The position numbers were made by a program, and so were the translations under genes. From the NCBI GenBank assembly GCA_016801885.1, contig CM028900.1:6107501-6171500 (forward strand): a DNA stretch of 64,000 bases, read 5' to 3'. The stretch's first letter is position 1. Each line of letters opens with the position of its first letter. Origin of the DNA: Toxotes chatareus. Its lineage: Eukaryota; Chordata; Actinopteri; Toxotidae. Shown here in pieces: positions 25,141 to 38,700 of the stretch. The notes below the pieces were generated by a model that had not been told where the DNA came from, did no database searches, and was given only the letters and a program-made list of their open reading frames with translations.

Positions 25141-26440
25141 ATGTCTGCGTGTATAAAAATACCATGTCTAATTAAAGTTTAAATTTGTCCTTCCTGTTCG
25201 TAGTTCCCATAGAGACCGTGGGAGAAACTGAGGGGGTGTTTGATTGTCTAGCAGAACAGACACACACACAGTCCATGCACACAGTGACGGGACAACAGGA
25301 CTCTTCTTGTTGTACTGTTGTATATTTATGTATATTTAGCAGTTGAGAATCAGCAGTAAGTTCACGCTGTGGGTAAAATTAAGCACAAGCACAACATGAA
25401 TTCCCCTTAAAACATCTATAATCAATATATTTATAATAAGAATGTATCAAATGACAAAGCTTTACAGAGTTTTAAAATGAGTTTCAGCTCGTTGGTTAGA
25501 TGTCTGACCCACAACTGTGCTGCTTTGGTTGTGTTTTTTGGCTGCAGATGTTTTCAGTGAAAAAACTGTGCAAACCCAGTGTACACCACCTGTTCAGCAC
25601 CAAACAGCACATACACGCGCGGTTCAGGTACAGAACCAGATATTTCCCCCAGATGATGGCAAAAACAAAAGCCAAAATCCAGAGGAGTGTGAATATTAAC
25701 AGCCCTTTCTCTTTGAAATTACATTTATTAACTGAGTCACCAGGAGACAGGTGCTGGGCCTACAAAGCCCAGGACTGTCAGTTAAATGTGAATAAACATG
25801 TGCCTGACGTCACTGCAAAGTTTCTTCTGTATTAAACCAGACCATTTAAATTAACAGCATATCCTCATTATGTTGATAGAAAACATAATTATGTTTCCTA
25901 GGAAACTTTTTTGCTTTCTTAGGAAACAAGGTTGAAAAAAAATCTCATTGTTATATTTGTTGTTTTTGAGATAAAAAAAAAAAAACACTTTACTTTTATT
26001 ATTCTGCCCGTAGTGTTTCACCACTTAAGTATCTGGTCTTGTCGTCAGGTCTTTGAGATCTAAATGCAGTTTTGTCTTCTTTAATTGGGAATCACCAGCT
26101 TTAAGAAGCCAGCCCAAACTTATGCTAAAGCTCTGTTGTGCTCTAAATGCAGTTTTAAAGTTTATAAATGTGTCCCTGCATGATCTCAAATTGCAGTTTA
26201 ACTTCTGCTTACATTCGTGTTCTCTTGCTGCTTCCTCATTAATAATGTCCCGTAATAGCAGCAGCAGGAGCGGAGCAGAATCACCGCTGGACACTTTCTG
26301 GTTAAATCTAAGAGAAACGGGACATGAAACAGTAAAATGTACACAAAGGGTCTGTGTGTGTGTGTTATTAGTGTTTCAGCTCTATTGTTCTGTTTTGTCC
26401 CAGATCTGACAAAGGTAACTGTATTAATGATAAAGAGGCT

Positions 26441-26441
26441 A

Positions 26442-26479
<38 letters not shown>
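26441..26479. repeat. (AC)n microsatellite
   Basis: About 19 units with one interruption. Confidence 0.95.
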
Positions 26480-29400
26480 TCGGCATGTTTAATTGTTGGA
26501 CAGCAGAATGGAGCTCTGTTGTCACATCTGCAGCTCTGCATTTTCCTTCTCACGTATGTCAAAGGTTATTCCACCACTGGGGAGGTCAGAGGTCAAGGGT
26601 CACCTCCTCCTAGTCCCACAGACGCTCCTCTGGCCTCTGTCTCTGATGTCTTAAAGCTTAAACTTGAGTCTCAGTGTAACTGCAGTTTATGATCCTCTTT
26701 GTGAGGAAACAAAGAACTTGAAGAGCAGACATCAGCAGATGACGTGTTCCATACTGAGCAGTGTGTAACCGTGATAGCTAAATATACAGACGATGACCTG
26801 CAGACACTGAGGATCAGCAGACCTGTGGAGCAAAAAAACAGACGTTCTTTCTTCTAGACAAACATTTAGTTGACTGAGCATGTTTGTTTCCGCCGATAAT
26901 CAATGAATTCTTTTAATGTTGTAGCTTCAGGTGTGTTCCAGTGTCTTTAAACATGCAATAAAGTAAGTTTTGAGCACTTCAGGGCAACAGAATTAAGCTT
27001 TAAATACAACATTATCAGCTTATAGGATTGATATAGTGTCTGTGTGTCCACCTGATGAATGTACTGTAAGTCTGATATTCACTCTCTGGCTCTGCAGCAG
27101 ATTAATGCTCCACTACGTTCACCAGCTAGTCTCTAACTGTGTGTGTCTGCGGTTTGGTGCTGAGCAAGTAGCGATCAGCGAGTTTCACTAATTCTCACTG
27201 ATTGAACTGTTTTCTCTGGTGGTTGAAGTTGAAGAGGGGCAAACAAGCCAGAGAGGTTAGGATCTTTAATCTTTACTTCATGCATCTTAAAACTGTCACA
27301 CCAAACAAATTGAAAATGTGAAAATGAGTAAAAGCAGATGGCGGAAATGTCTCTGCAGGAACACAACACAATAGCTACAATTTTAGGTCAAAGGTTGCAA
27401 GATAAAAGTCCAGTCTGTAGAACTTTCCACATCACAAACTACTTGCTGACATAAACTGGATTAGAAGCTTTAAGTTTGATTCCACTGCTGCTGGGTTTGT
27501 GTGTTTTTTAAATCATTTTAAAGTCTGTTTTCATTCATAAACATTTGTGTATATGCTAGCTGTTAGCAACAGAAAGACAATAACTGCCTGTGTTTGGAGT
27601 CCTGCCATGATCAACACCGCCATCTGGAGACTAATCATGTTTGACAACAGCATCATCAGACAAGAAGTACTGACTACGGTCTGCAGGAAGTGTTTATGAC
27701 AGCGTCGGCTAGAGTTATACAATACTTAACAACACTATCAAAAATAATCCCACCATAATCACCAACAGCATCATTTGGAAAACCACTATGCTGCAGAACA
27801 GTGCAATGTGGAGATCCTGTTCCACAGTAACTGCACTGAAAATCTAAACCTCAAGAGTCAAAATAAAACAGAAAAAAACCCAGCAACATCAAAACAGAAC
27901 ATAAGATTGACTGTTACCAGCTTTAAAAACTCTGATTGAGTCATTGATCAAATATCAGTTGGAGCATTTTTATCAGACTGAAACCTGTGTCTTCACAGGA
28001 ATACAAACCTGCAGAGGTATGAATTCGGAAAAAAAAAAAAAAAAAGAATAAAAAACAGGACAAAATAGTGTGTGTGTGCAGTATTTATGCATGTTATACC
28101 AATGGGACTGTGTAAAACAATGCAGCATCATAATAACTGAACCACATATTTATCACCTGCAGTGTCAGCCGCGTGTGTGTGTGCTCTCATTAATCACAGC
28201 AGTGCCGCTGCTCCAGCGGGACGCTCTGATCTCAGGAGGGGAACCATCTGTTGCTCAACACCTCTTCTTCTTCTGTGGTGAGAGGAAACACACAGGACTC
28301 AGGAGCTGGGCTCATTAAACATCAGAGATGATAAAACACTGAACATCATCACCAAATCTCTTCTCACACTGACCGCTGGAGGAAGGAAATATCATCTTAA
28401 AGAGCAACATACTGGTTGAATTTTTCACTGAGTTTGCAGTCTTAGTTTTTTGGAAATGAGATCTGTATTCATATTCACAAGACACAGTAACACACTTCTC
28501 TCTACAGTTATCATAATCTGTGTTCTGTGCAAAGTGTTATAATATAAAACTCTAATGTAGATGCAATTTTTTTCATGTAAAGCAAGTCAGCTGTCAGTTG
28601 TCTTGAAATCACTCCACAAGCTTGAATGGTGGCATCCTTCACACTAAATGTTTAATGAGTTTGAGCAGCAGTGCTTTGAGCTAAATGCTAAAATCAGCTT
28701 AACATGCAGATGTAATGTTTATGATGTTCACTGTAACAGTTAATTAGCACTAAACAGGAGGCACATCTGAGGCTGATGGGAATGCCACTCTTTTTTGTAG
28801 GTGTTTGGTCAAAAACCAAAGCTGAAATGTTGACCTGATGATAGTGCTAGATAAAAAGTGAAAGGGTTAACAAAGTCTTTTTAATTTATGAATATAAATA
28901 TATATGTGTGTTATTATCTAGGATGTCAAACAGTAGGCTACAGGTTTCACTACAATTTTTAGAACTACAGCAATTAAAATAAACACAGAATTAGTTCCAA
29001 TAAACATATTTTAAAGTGTTTTTACTGAACAGAATAGCAGTGAGACCACTTGTATTCTGACAGGTTGTGGTCTCAGATTTAATCCCAGCACATAAATGCA
29101 CATTTCTGACATATTTTTTGACAAATGTTTTTCTAACCCAACACACTGGTTTAGAAAGCTTTCACATACACTTCAGTGGCTCTGGGTGACTCAGTAAAAC
29201 ACTGTGTTTTCACTTTGATAATCCCAGAAGCTGTTTTCCATCTCTTCTCCTTCTTCTTTGAGTTTTAGTGTTGCATTACTGCCATCTTCTGGAGTTAGTT
29301 AACTCCTACAGAGTCCAGGTCCAGTTAGCCCTGGTCTATTTCTTCAAGATATTTAGAATATAGGCTAATTTATTTCTCCTTTCCTCCAAAATATGTAGTT

Positions 29401-29628
29401 CCTACCTTGCTCCGCATGGTCCTTCTTTTTTCCACCTACATCAAGTACTTACACTTGACAGTCACTTGACAGAAAAATAATCTGCAACTAACCTGATTGT
29501 GAATGTAAAACAAAAATTTTCAATTATACAATTTCATACAACGAAAGGGCAGAAATGTAAATTGCAGGCTGTATTTAAAGCGTTTGTCTGCCTCTTTCTT
29601 ATAGCATCTAAATACGGTTAGTCCTTTG

Positions 29629-29704
29629 ACTACAACTCCCATCATCCCCCTCGGTGATTTCTCCGGAAGAAAACCTCCGCTTTGCCCTCAAGCTTCCTCT
29701 TTCC
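29629..29704 (+). promoter_or_regulatory. rpl8: rpl8 promoter: ZNF143-type site, ETS site and 5'TOP start
   Basis: ACTACAACTCCCATCATCC at 29629-29647 matches the known ZNF143/Staf SBS motif (ACTACA..TCCCA..AT.C), which lies at many vertebrate housekeeping promoters. CCGGAAG at 29663-29669 is an ETS/GABP core. An uninterrupted pyrimidine run at 29693-29704 just before a GT donor fits a 5' terminal oligopyrimidine start, the hallmark of ribosomal-protein mRNAs and the basis of their mTOR/LARP1 translational control. No TATA box is seen at the expected spacing. The motifs are read directly; factor binding is inferred. Confidence 0.75.
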
Positions 29705-29719
29705 GTCAACGGAGTTTAG
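29693..29719 (+). other. rpl8: rpl8 non-coding exon 1 (5'TOP leader)
   Basis: This short leader starts in the pyrimidine tract and ends at GTTTAG, followed by the donor GTAGGA at 29720. The next splice acceptor is TTGTTTCAG, ending at 30759, six bases before the start codon. A tiny untranslated first exon of this kind is usual for vertebrate ribosomal-protein genes. The exact start base (29693 or 29696) is an estimate. Confidence 0.7.
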
Positions 29720-30759
29720 GTAGGACACTGACTGTCTGATTCCCTTCCTATAATCTGCTCTAAATCTTGATTTTCCCAGATCATCGGTTTTAATCAAACA
29801 TTTTAAACTGTGCGGGAAATATATAAGAATAAGACCCGCTGAGTATTTTAACGGCAGACGTGTGATTTGAAGCATTTTTGCGGTTGTGTGTCGCTCATTG
29901 GTGACATGGCGCAGAGACAGCGGTGTGAAGCGGCTCAGAGGCCGGTCCGGCAGCCGCTACACACCGGATAGATGTGTGTGATATGAGGCGATCAGAGAAG
30001 CTGGAGATACTTTAATTAACACAGAACTGTCTCATTTAACAGCAGGTTGTTGTACCGCTGTGTGTAACTATAAATAACTGTGTGCCGTAACGTTAAACAG
30101 TAAGCTATGGGAGCTAGCTTGCTAGGCTAACTATAGCTGACAACTTAAGGTTTGTTATGAACATGCGAGTTAAATTTGGCTTTTTGCTGTTTTCAAGTTA
30201 TTTTAACGCTATAAGGTGAATTTGTACATAGAAATCTGTTCTTTAGCGTTAGCCATAGGCATAAATGTTAAAATGAACATGCCAGATTGGTAAATACAGG
30301 TTATCTCTTGGTCTGAAAGTCTTTAAAAGCATTAAAACTAATTAATTCAAAGGTCTAACAAAGTCTTAACTTTAATTTACAACAGTCACAAGTATTTTGT
30401 TCTTCCTTCTATAGTCAGTAATGTGAGTTATAACATCACCTTATATCCCATTGTAGGCTGTCTGCAGCTTACATGGAGCCAGACTGTTAATCAAATAAAC
30501 CGTTATGAATTATTATATACTGCAGGGACATCAGGGTATCTGCACGCCCTTGAAAGTATTTAAGTACTGGTTTCAGTTTCCCCAGAAAGGTCTTTAATGA
30601 AATTAAAGTCTTACATTTCTCTTAAGCTTCCTGTAGGCAGTAATGTTTTAAGTTGGTTTTGTATTTGATTCTAACTAAAACTGACCATTGCAAAATTTTA
30701 ATTTTGACTCTATGAACCTGCAGAAGCGCATAAATAACACCGAGTGTCGTTTGTTTCAG
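29720..30759 (+). other. rpl8: rpl8 intron 1
   Basis: Begins GTAGGA, ends TTGTTTCAG. A CpG-rich patch at 29878-29965 (CATTGGTGACATGGCGCAGA, then GCGG/CCGG repeats) may be an extension of the promoter. No snoRNA boxes were found with confidence. Confidence 0.7.
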
Positions 30760-30765
30760 TACACG

Positions 30766-32368
<1,603 letters not shown>

Positions 32369-32384
32369 ATCTGAGTTTCTTGAT

Positions 32385-32390
32385 AATAAA
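32385..32390 (+). terminator. rpl8: rpl8 poly(A) signal AATAAA
   Basis: AATAAA lies 16 bases after the stop codon, followed by an A-rich cleavage zone and a TGTTCATGTG downstream element. The 3' UTR is therefore only about 35-40 nt, typical of ribosomal-protein mRNAs. Confidence 0.85.
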
Positions 32391-32556
32391 ACATGTTCCA
32401 AAAAAAGAAAGAATCTGTTCATGTGCTTCATTTCGGGGGCCTCACACAAACACATACAGAGGTCATAATGCGAGACTTGTGATATTGTAGATCCATTGTT
32501 AATGTTAGTAGTTTTCTCTGACAAGTCAAAATGTCTTGTGTTCCATACATAGCTTA

Positions 32557-32745
32557 CACTCACTGAGCACTTTATTAGGTACATCATACTAACACTGGGT
32601 AGTTCCTCCCTTTGCATTCCTCTATTGCATCTCTTTCTGCAGATTCATCAGATGCACATTCAAAGGATGATGGTTTGGTTTTAAGGAGCCCAAAGTGTGC
32701 CAAGAAAATAGTCCCAACACCATTACACCACCACCACCAGACAAG
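32557..32745 (-). mobile_element. Internally deleted Tc1-like copy 2, same family
   Basis: Starts CACTCACTGAGCACTTTATT followed by GGTACATCATACTAACACTG, the same terminus as copy 1. It then jumps to a stretch like the transposase interior (AAGTGTGCCAAGAAAATAGT and CACCATTACACCACCACCAC). Most of the element and the other end are missing. It sits between the convergent 3' ends of rpl8 and usp9x. Confidence 0.75.
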
Positions 32746-33312
32746 GACTGAGTGTATGGACACTAGAGGGAGCTCATGTATCAGGACAGTCAGGCGAAAA
32801 GGTTTGGCTGTGACAGCCTTCACATGCAATGCATAGACTGCAGATGATGTTAATTGTACAGTGGTTCCCAACGTTATTTGTGTTGTAACCTGTTAAAACT
32901 GTGAGCAGTTAAAGGGGCACTGAAATGAAACACAATGATACAGTAAGTCCTGAAATAAATTCAAACTTCAAATCATGAACTTCATAATTTTGAGTTTGTG
33001 TTGAAACTTTTTCAGAGACATGTTGATTCAACTCTTTGCTCATTTTGGAAGCTGCAGTTTGTGGTGCATTCTCAAATGTAGTGCCTTATGCTGCCAGGTG
33101 TTTCTATTATTTTGTCCGCCCCATTGATATCAGTAAGGGCTAAGTAACACCTTTACAGCATGACAAACCTGCAGCCTCCAAAAATAACCATACAGTCTCA
33201 ACAAAACGGTAACCCTGAACAAGGTAGGATTTGCTGCATCAGGTGAACCAATAACCAGGCAAACGTACATGTGAGACATCTTTTAGATAACTACTGTTTA
33301 TCAAAGCTGAAA

Positions 33313-33440
33313 TTATTCATTATTCAACTATTTTTATAGTAAAAATGCCAAAGAAAAAAACATTGGTTGCTGCTTCTCAAAAGTGAAAATATACAGTTTT
33401 TTTATGTCAATTTGAGCTTTATGAAACTGAACACTCGACA
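33313..33440. repeat. Fragment of the same repeat class between rpl8 and usp9x
   Basis: TCAACTATTTTTATAGTAAA, AATGCC, GGTTGCTGCTTCTCAAAAGT and AACTGAA in this order match the interior of the 'CTAATCATTA' repeat. Boundaries are approximate. Confidence 0.45.
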
Positions 33441-33544
33441 TCACAACAATAAATCAACAAGGAAAAACAATTGTTGCTGCTTGTGTAAACAGTGAAATCA
33501 GATATCCACAAGTAAAAATGAGACGCAGGCAAGATTCCATGTTC

Positions 33545-33550
33545 TTTATT
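33545..33550 (-). terminator. usp9x: usp9x distal poly(A) signal
   Basis: Minus-strand AATAAA (TTTATT on plus) followed by GAACATGG and a T-rich downstream element. Use would give a 3' UTR of about 1.95 kb. Confidence 0.6.
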
Positions 33551-35204
33551 TGCTAAGGGCGCAATGCTTTTTTTTTTTTTGTTATATTTCTGTGCACAAA
33601 AAACCTCACAAAGTGAAAGTCCACATCGCGACTGTAGCTCCAGAATTCAACGTCACACCATGGCCAAAACAAAAGTCGGCAAAAAACAGGGCGCAGAACT
33701 CTGTACAGTCAATATCTTCTTTAAAAATAACACAAGGACAAAAATGTTCCTCTTAAATCAAATTCTATTTTTAGTGAAATACAACAAAATAAATTCTATA
33801 AAATAAGAGCAAAATATTTAAATATAATACGGTGGGCAGAATATTTTCATTTGCAGGAGTATTTGGTATGTTTTAGACAAAAAAAAAAAAAAAAAGAAAA
33901 GAAAAAAGAAAAAGAAAATAAAAATTCAAAAAATACACGCATTCAAGTTACCAATTAAATACAGTATTTACTGATGTTTACCTTTTACTCCTACAGAATT
34001 ACAAGTTAGCTCAAGTTGCAACATGACTAACCAGCTGCTATTCTTACGGTACAACCCTGCTGTGGAACCTGTTCTCCATGGAGCGAGGGGACGAGGGTCT
34101 CGCTGCCGCTCAGGATCGGTCGCTTCATCCCGAACCGCAGCAGGACGCCAAACCAGCCCGGCTCCATGGCAGAAAGGAAGCCGGTGGGCAACAAGTCTGT
34201 CTACAACTAGGCTCTATTGAAGAGACAGAAGCAAACCACACAGTCTATTATACACCAGATAGCCCAGTGCAGCAATTCTGTTGCATATGTGTTTCATATT
34301 TCTGAATTCCTAAGGATGAAAGCTAAGCTGTCTATCCCACCAAAACTGGCTGCCAAATGTAAAATTGTAGGATTATGATGAGCAGTTGAAAAGCCACTTA
34401 TTCATACATTGGTTCAAAATATCGCCCTCATTGTAAATAGGGTAGATGAGTAGAAAAAAAACCCCAATGAAAAAAAACAAAAAACAACAAAAAAAAAACC
34501 TAAGGGTAACAACACCCCTCTGGATGTGGATTAAGAACAGCTTTAGGTTGTTATGATCACAAGTCTTCCCTTGGGCTACACTATTCTGGTGAGAAGCCAT
34601 GCTAAATGTTACAGCATATTAACTAGAGCTTCAAAAAGGATTGAATTAATTACCAGAACAAACAACAAAAAAAAAAAAAAAAGAAAGAACAAAAAGAAAA
34701 CAAAAAAGAAAAAAAAAAAGGCAATGAATTTCAGAACAATGTTGCATCACTGCTTTTTCACATCAACCGAACACCGTAAAAGTCCACCCAACCATTCCAT
34801 ATCTCACACTAAAACCAACCACAGCTCGTGAGTTGATTTGGCATGGGTCATAAGGTCGCCAAGGAGCTTAAGAATAATAATATTAATTATGATAATAACA
34901 ATGCGTCCTTCTACAGTTGAATGACCAGTAACCATCCGATGGTAGAACAAACTTTACTGCTGAGCATGGGTGATAAAACAAAGAGGAGTTGTTGTCTTCT
35001 TACAGTTTTTTTTTTGGGCATTTTTCTTATTTATAATATCCATTGTTGTTTTTCATAATATCTGCAACATCTCCCAACAGCAAACCACACAGAGTTATGC
35101 TACTGGGGGACCTGAACAGTCAAAAACATTAACATACTATGTACACCTTTTCGTCGTGTAGACAAGCGCATCAGCATCGTCAGCTCTGGGTAAATTTGTT
35201 TTTC

Positions 35205-35210
35205 TTTATT
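35205..35210 (-). terminator. usp9x: usp9x proximal poly(A) signal
   Basis: Minus-strand AATAAA 272 bases after the stop, followed by a T-rich tract. It could give a short 3' UTR isoform. Confidence 0.45.
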
Positions 35211-35481
35211 AGAACTCTTGTCCACTCCCTCGCCTCTGCAGCCATCAGCAGGCCCCTGTCACACGGTCAGGCAGCCCCAGGCCAGGGAAGAGCACCTCCC
35301 TCAGGCTGACGGGAGAGAGAAGCGGCCTGGAGAGAGGAATGGGAGGCCTGGCTCTGCCCTGCCCTGGGGCCAGAGAGAGAGAAAGAGAGAGAGACCCGAT
35401 GAGGAGCTCTGTTGACCAAAGGATGAGAGGAAGGAGAGCGGGACGATGGAGGCTCGAGGCACAGCAGAGGGGGAGGGGATG

Positions 35482-35712
35482 TTACTCCTTAGGCGGGGCA
35501 GGTGCTGGGGTAGAGGTGGGGGCTGGGGTGACCTCCTCGGTGCTCTCCCAGTTCTCTTGTGCTCGCGGGCCTGGGCCGGGAGTGGGACCAGGTCCTGGGG
35601 TGGGTGTCTGGGTAGGGCCAGGAGTCGGGGCAGAGGCAGGACCAGGACGCTGGGGGTTGTTCATGTGCTGAGCAGCAGGCCCAGTATACGGCTGCCCATG
35701 GGGGTGGTTGTT
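35482..35712 (-). CDS. usp9x: usp9x terminal exon: Pro-rich tail and stop
   Basis: [25 protein letters not shown] start (conserved with mammals), then a Pro/Gly/Thr-rich tail with PGP units spaced by eight residues. It then returns to [12 protein letters not shown], the counterpart of the mammalian RAQENYEGSEEV, and ends [15 protein letters not shown] with TAA at 35482-35484. The insertion and the ending differ from mammalian USP9X; see findings. Confidence 0.93.
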   Translation of the reverse strand, partial: NNHPHGQPYTGPAAQHMNNPQRPGPASAPTPGPTQTPTPGPGPTPGPGPRAQENWESTEEVTPAPTSTPAPAPPKE

Positions 35713-38700
35713 CTGTTCAGGAGGAAAGCGGACAAAAATCAGTGGCTTGAAACGACTACATTGTTCAACAAAAAAAATGAAATGCTTTATTTAAAAGTCC
35801 GAACACCCACAGCCACATGTTTCTGTCATGTCCAAGGCCGACACAGTTCTGGACACAGTTTGTAGCATCCTCTAAACAGCTGTATGCAGTTTGGTGATAT
35901 CTACATCTTTATTATTAACAAATCGCATTAAAAGTCCATTAACAGTGAACTGTACTAACCAAACATAATCATATAACACATAAACATAATTAGTGTTTTG
36001 TATGTATTTTATTGTTAATAGATAAAATCAATATCTTAATCCTTTATACCGTATTAAGAACACAACCACGTGCCACACCGTTACACCAGATGATCGTGAA
36101 CATGAGAGCCATAGTTTATTTTGACACAACTCCATATACACCATCCTGCTGCTGGAAATACTAGCACACCAAATGTATATTAATACATTTTCCAACAAAC
36201 CACAGTGCCCAGCTTTTTTGGGGGGAAATTATTTAGCCATTTTTAGATTTCAGTCTTTACTGAGAATAGATCTCCTTGGAGCTGAGAGCCACAGACACGC
36301 TGGGGAATCTCAGAAGTCGTGAGATGAGGACTAATGCATTGTTTGCTTTGGTCTTTCAACAGGATTTGTTAATGTTAACAAACATAGTGTATGTCAGGCT
36401 TTATCCCTTAATGAGCCTAATCCTTTAACGGCCATATTCTGGGTGGTCTCGAAGGACTTTAAGACCACATCTAACCAGGCGGAGGCGGAGGCTTCATAAA
36501 CACTGGATCATTTCTGCTCAGTCACATCCTGTCATACGGTTAGATAAGGGAATGTCACATGTCAAACGCATGTGCACCAATCAAAGCTGAAAGAGGAAGT
36601 TCTAGAAGATCTTGCAATTTAAAAAAAAAAAAAGTCTTGTTCTCAAAACAGTGAATCTCCATTAGCGAGTGTACATAACTGGTATATTCTCCCCTTTTCT
36701 TTTTCTCTTTTCTGCCATTTAATATTTTTTATAAGAATAGATTAACATTTATATCTGTTTACAACTACATAATTGTCTGTTAAACCATTTATTACATATT
36801 TATGTACCAATTCTAAATGCTAAATAAGTTGAAAGGTTGCTGTGGTGTGTCGTATTACCACTTGTGTGAGCACTCAGGCACGAAATAACTTCACGATGCC
36901 GAAGGAAAAATTATTTGTTGCCATAGTTACTGGCATAATTCCCAAGACTGGCTACGGGAATAGACGTCATATCAATGATCCTATTCTCTGCTCTGCTTTT
37001 ATGGGTAAGACAATAGTGAATACAACTATCCCAGCGTTACAAAAGAGACCAACAACGTCTTTTACACATTACTGAGTGACACGAGGATGAGACGTAAACA
37101 GGGCTGTACCTGCTGAAACTGGGTGGTTCCAGGAGAATGTGGGTACAGAGACGTGTCCTCAGGTGGGGAAGAGTCTTGATCATCAGGTGCTTCCTGTTCA
37201 TCTGGCTCCTATAGGAAGTGAGAAAAATGATCACAAATTAATTTCAACATTCATAGAAATTTTGAATTATTTTTTTCAAAACATAAAATGTATAAAGTAG
37301 GAATTGATTATTTATTTGAACAAAGCAGTTAGATCATATTAATCTGATTCTGAGCTCTGTCATTTCAGTGTGAAACAGCTGCGTGGGGAAAGTCAAACTT
37401 CCAACTGTGTTACGTTATCAAATAACTGAGGCTTAAATGAAATCTGATTGTGTGTGTGGGTGGATTCTACACCTGAGAGCATCCGCTTAGCGTGAGAGCT
37501 GCTGGTAATTCATCCATTTTCAAAGGATAGTTTATATTTTTTTTCTTGTTAAAAGAAAAAAAACAAAAAAAAAAAAAACAGAATAACACCAGCCTTATCC
37601 TATTACAACTGATCATGTATCTATGTGAAGGCTGAGTATGCAGTACATGTGTAACATGTACATATATACAAAGTACAACATGATTTAAAGTCAGAAACAG
37701 AAAAATAACTGAACCTTTCACTTTACTGAGACAAATTCATACTATGTGAAGCCATCACAAAGACCAGCCTTATGTTGTTTTACCTCTATCTTTTTCAGTC
37801 AAGCCATTATTCATTATTTAGCTACAGACTGAATATAAAAACTATAAATTCTGTGTTTTTTTTTCCAACTATAGTGAGTTGATGAAAATGAAAAACAACT
37901 GACAACCTTTTGTTAGAAGCTGTTTTGTAAAATTGTGCCATAAGTAAATCATTCTTAACATTAACATGCAACTTCCAAAATGACAAAAGTCTATAAACAT
38001 GCAGTATACTGGCTCCAATAGCACAGTAGAGTAAAAAATGAATGAAAAGCACAGCTCTAGTCTTACAGATCAAATACTGTAACTACAACTGAATACTGAA
38101 GTATAGCTGAGGCTAAGTGTTTTCCATCAGATGCAGGTGGCTGGCAGCACAGTTTGAGCTGGGGAGGAAGCAAAAACTGGCAAAAAAAAAAAAAAGCACT
38201 AGATTGAGATGGAAGACTGGCTTTGTCAGTGCTGTTGCTTTGGCGAATAAGTGGGACTGGGCAACAGGACAGCAAGACAACAAAGATCTGTTCACTGTGA
38301 GCAGCTGCATAACATGATTTCTTATGCCAGTTACACTGTATAGCATCTCACATCCCACCAGCAGCAACTCTACCTTTTCTTTTACTTATAACAGTGGATA
38401 ACAGGAAAAGCGATTACTTTTTTTTTTTTTTTTTAACTTTAGCTTTCATCTATGGCCACAATCTGTTTTAATAACAAGGAGTTTAAATACTAAGAGAAAA
38501 AACAGTATTATCCACTTCAAGGGGTGATATACTGGAAATAAAACTGTGCTAATTAATTAGCCTGCATCTTTAGTCTTACTCTAACCTCCTGTTCTTTTCT
38601 TTTAATATTATATTTGCATCCAAACTGTGTCCAACAATAAAATGGAGCAAAGTTAGCAAAATGGGTAAATCTAGCAGGAAAAACATGACACAATGTTCCA

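Larger units (their letters stand above)
24611..29628. other. Intergenic DNA upstream of rpl8, no gene recognised
   Basis: AT-rich with two microsatellites and a homopolymer A run near 28030-28045. The reading frames at 25500-25835 and 26053-26409 have no recognisable domain. Confidence 0.55.
33525..35481 (-). other. usp9x: usp9x 3' UTR
   Basis: From the stop codon leftwards there is no coding exon. The stretch holds a GC-rich purine-rich patch (35220-35480), a GC-rich patch at 34070-34200 and several poly(A)/poly(T)-like runs (33881-33930, 34440-34500, 34668-34720). The right-hand end follows the stop codon; the left-hand end is inferred from the distal poly(A) signal. Confidence 0.65.

Noticed and set aside
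34553..34831. Plus-strand frame with a Lys/Asn run
   Set aside because: It is the translation of A-rich runs inside the usp9x 3' UTR, on the wrong strand.
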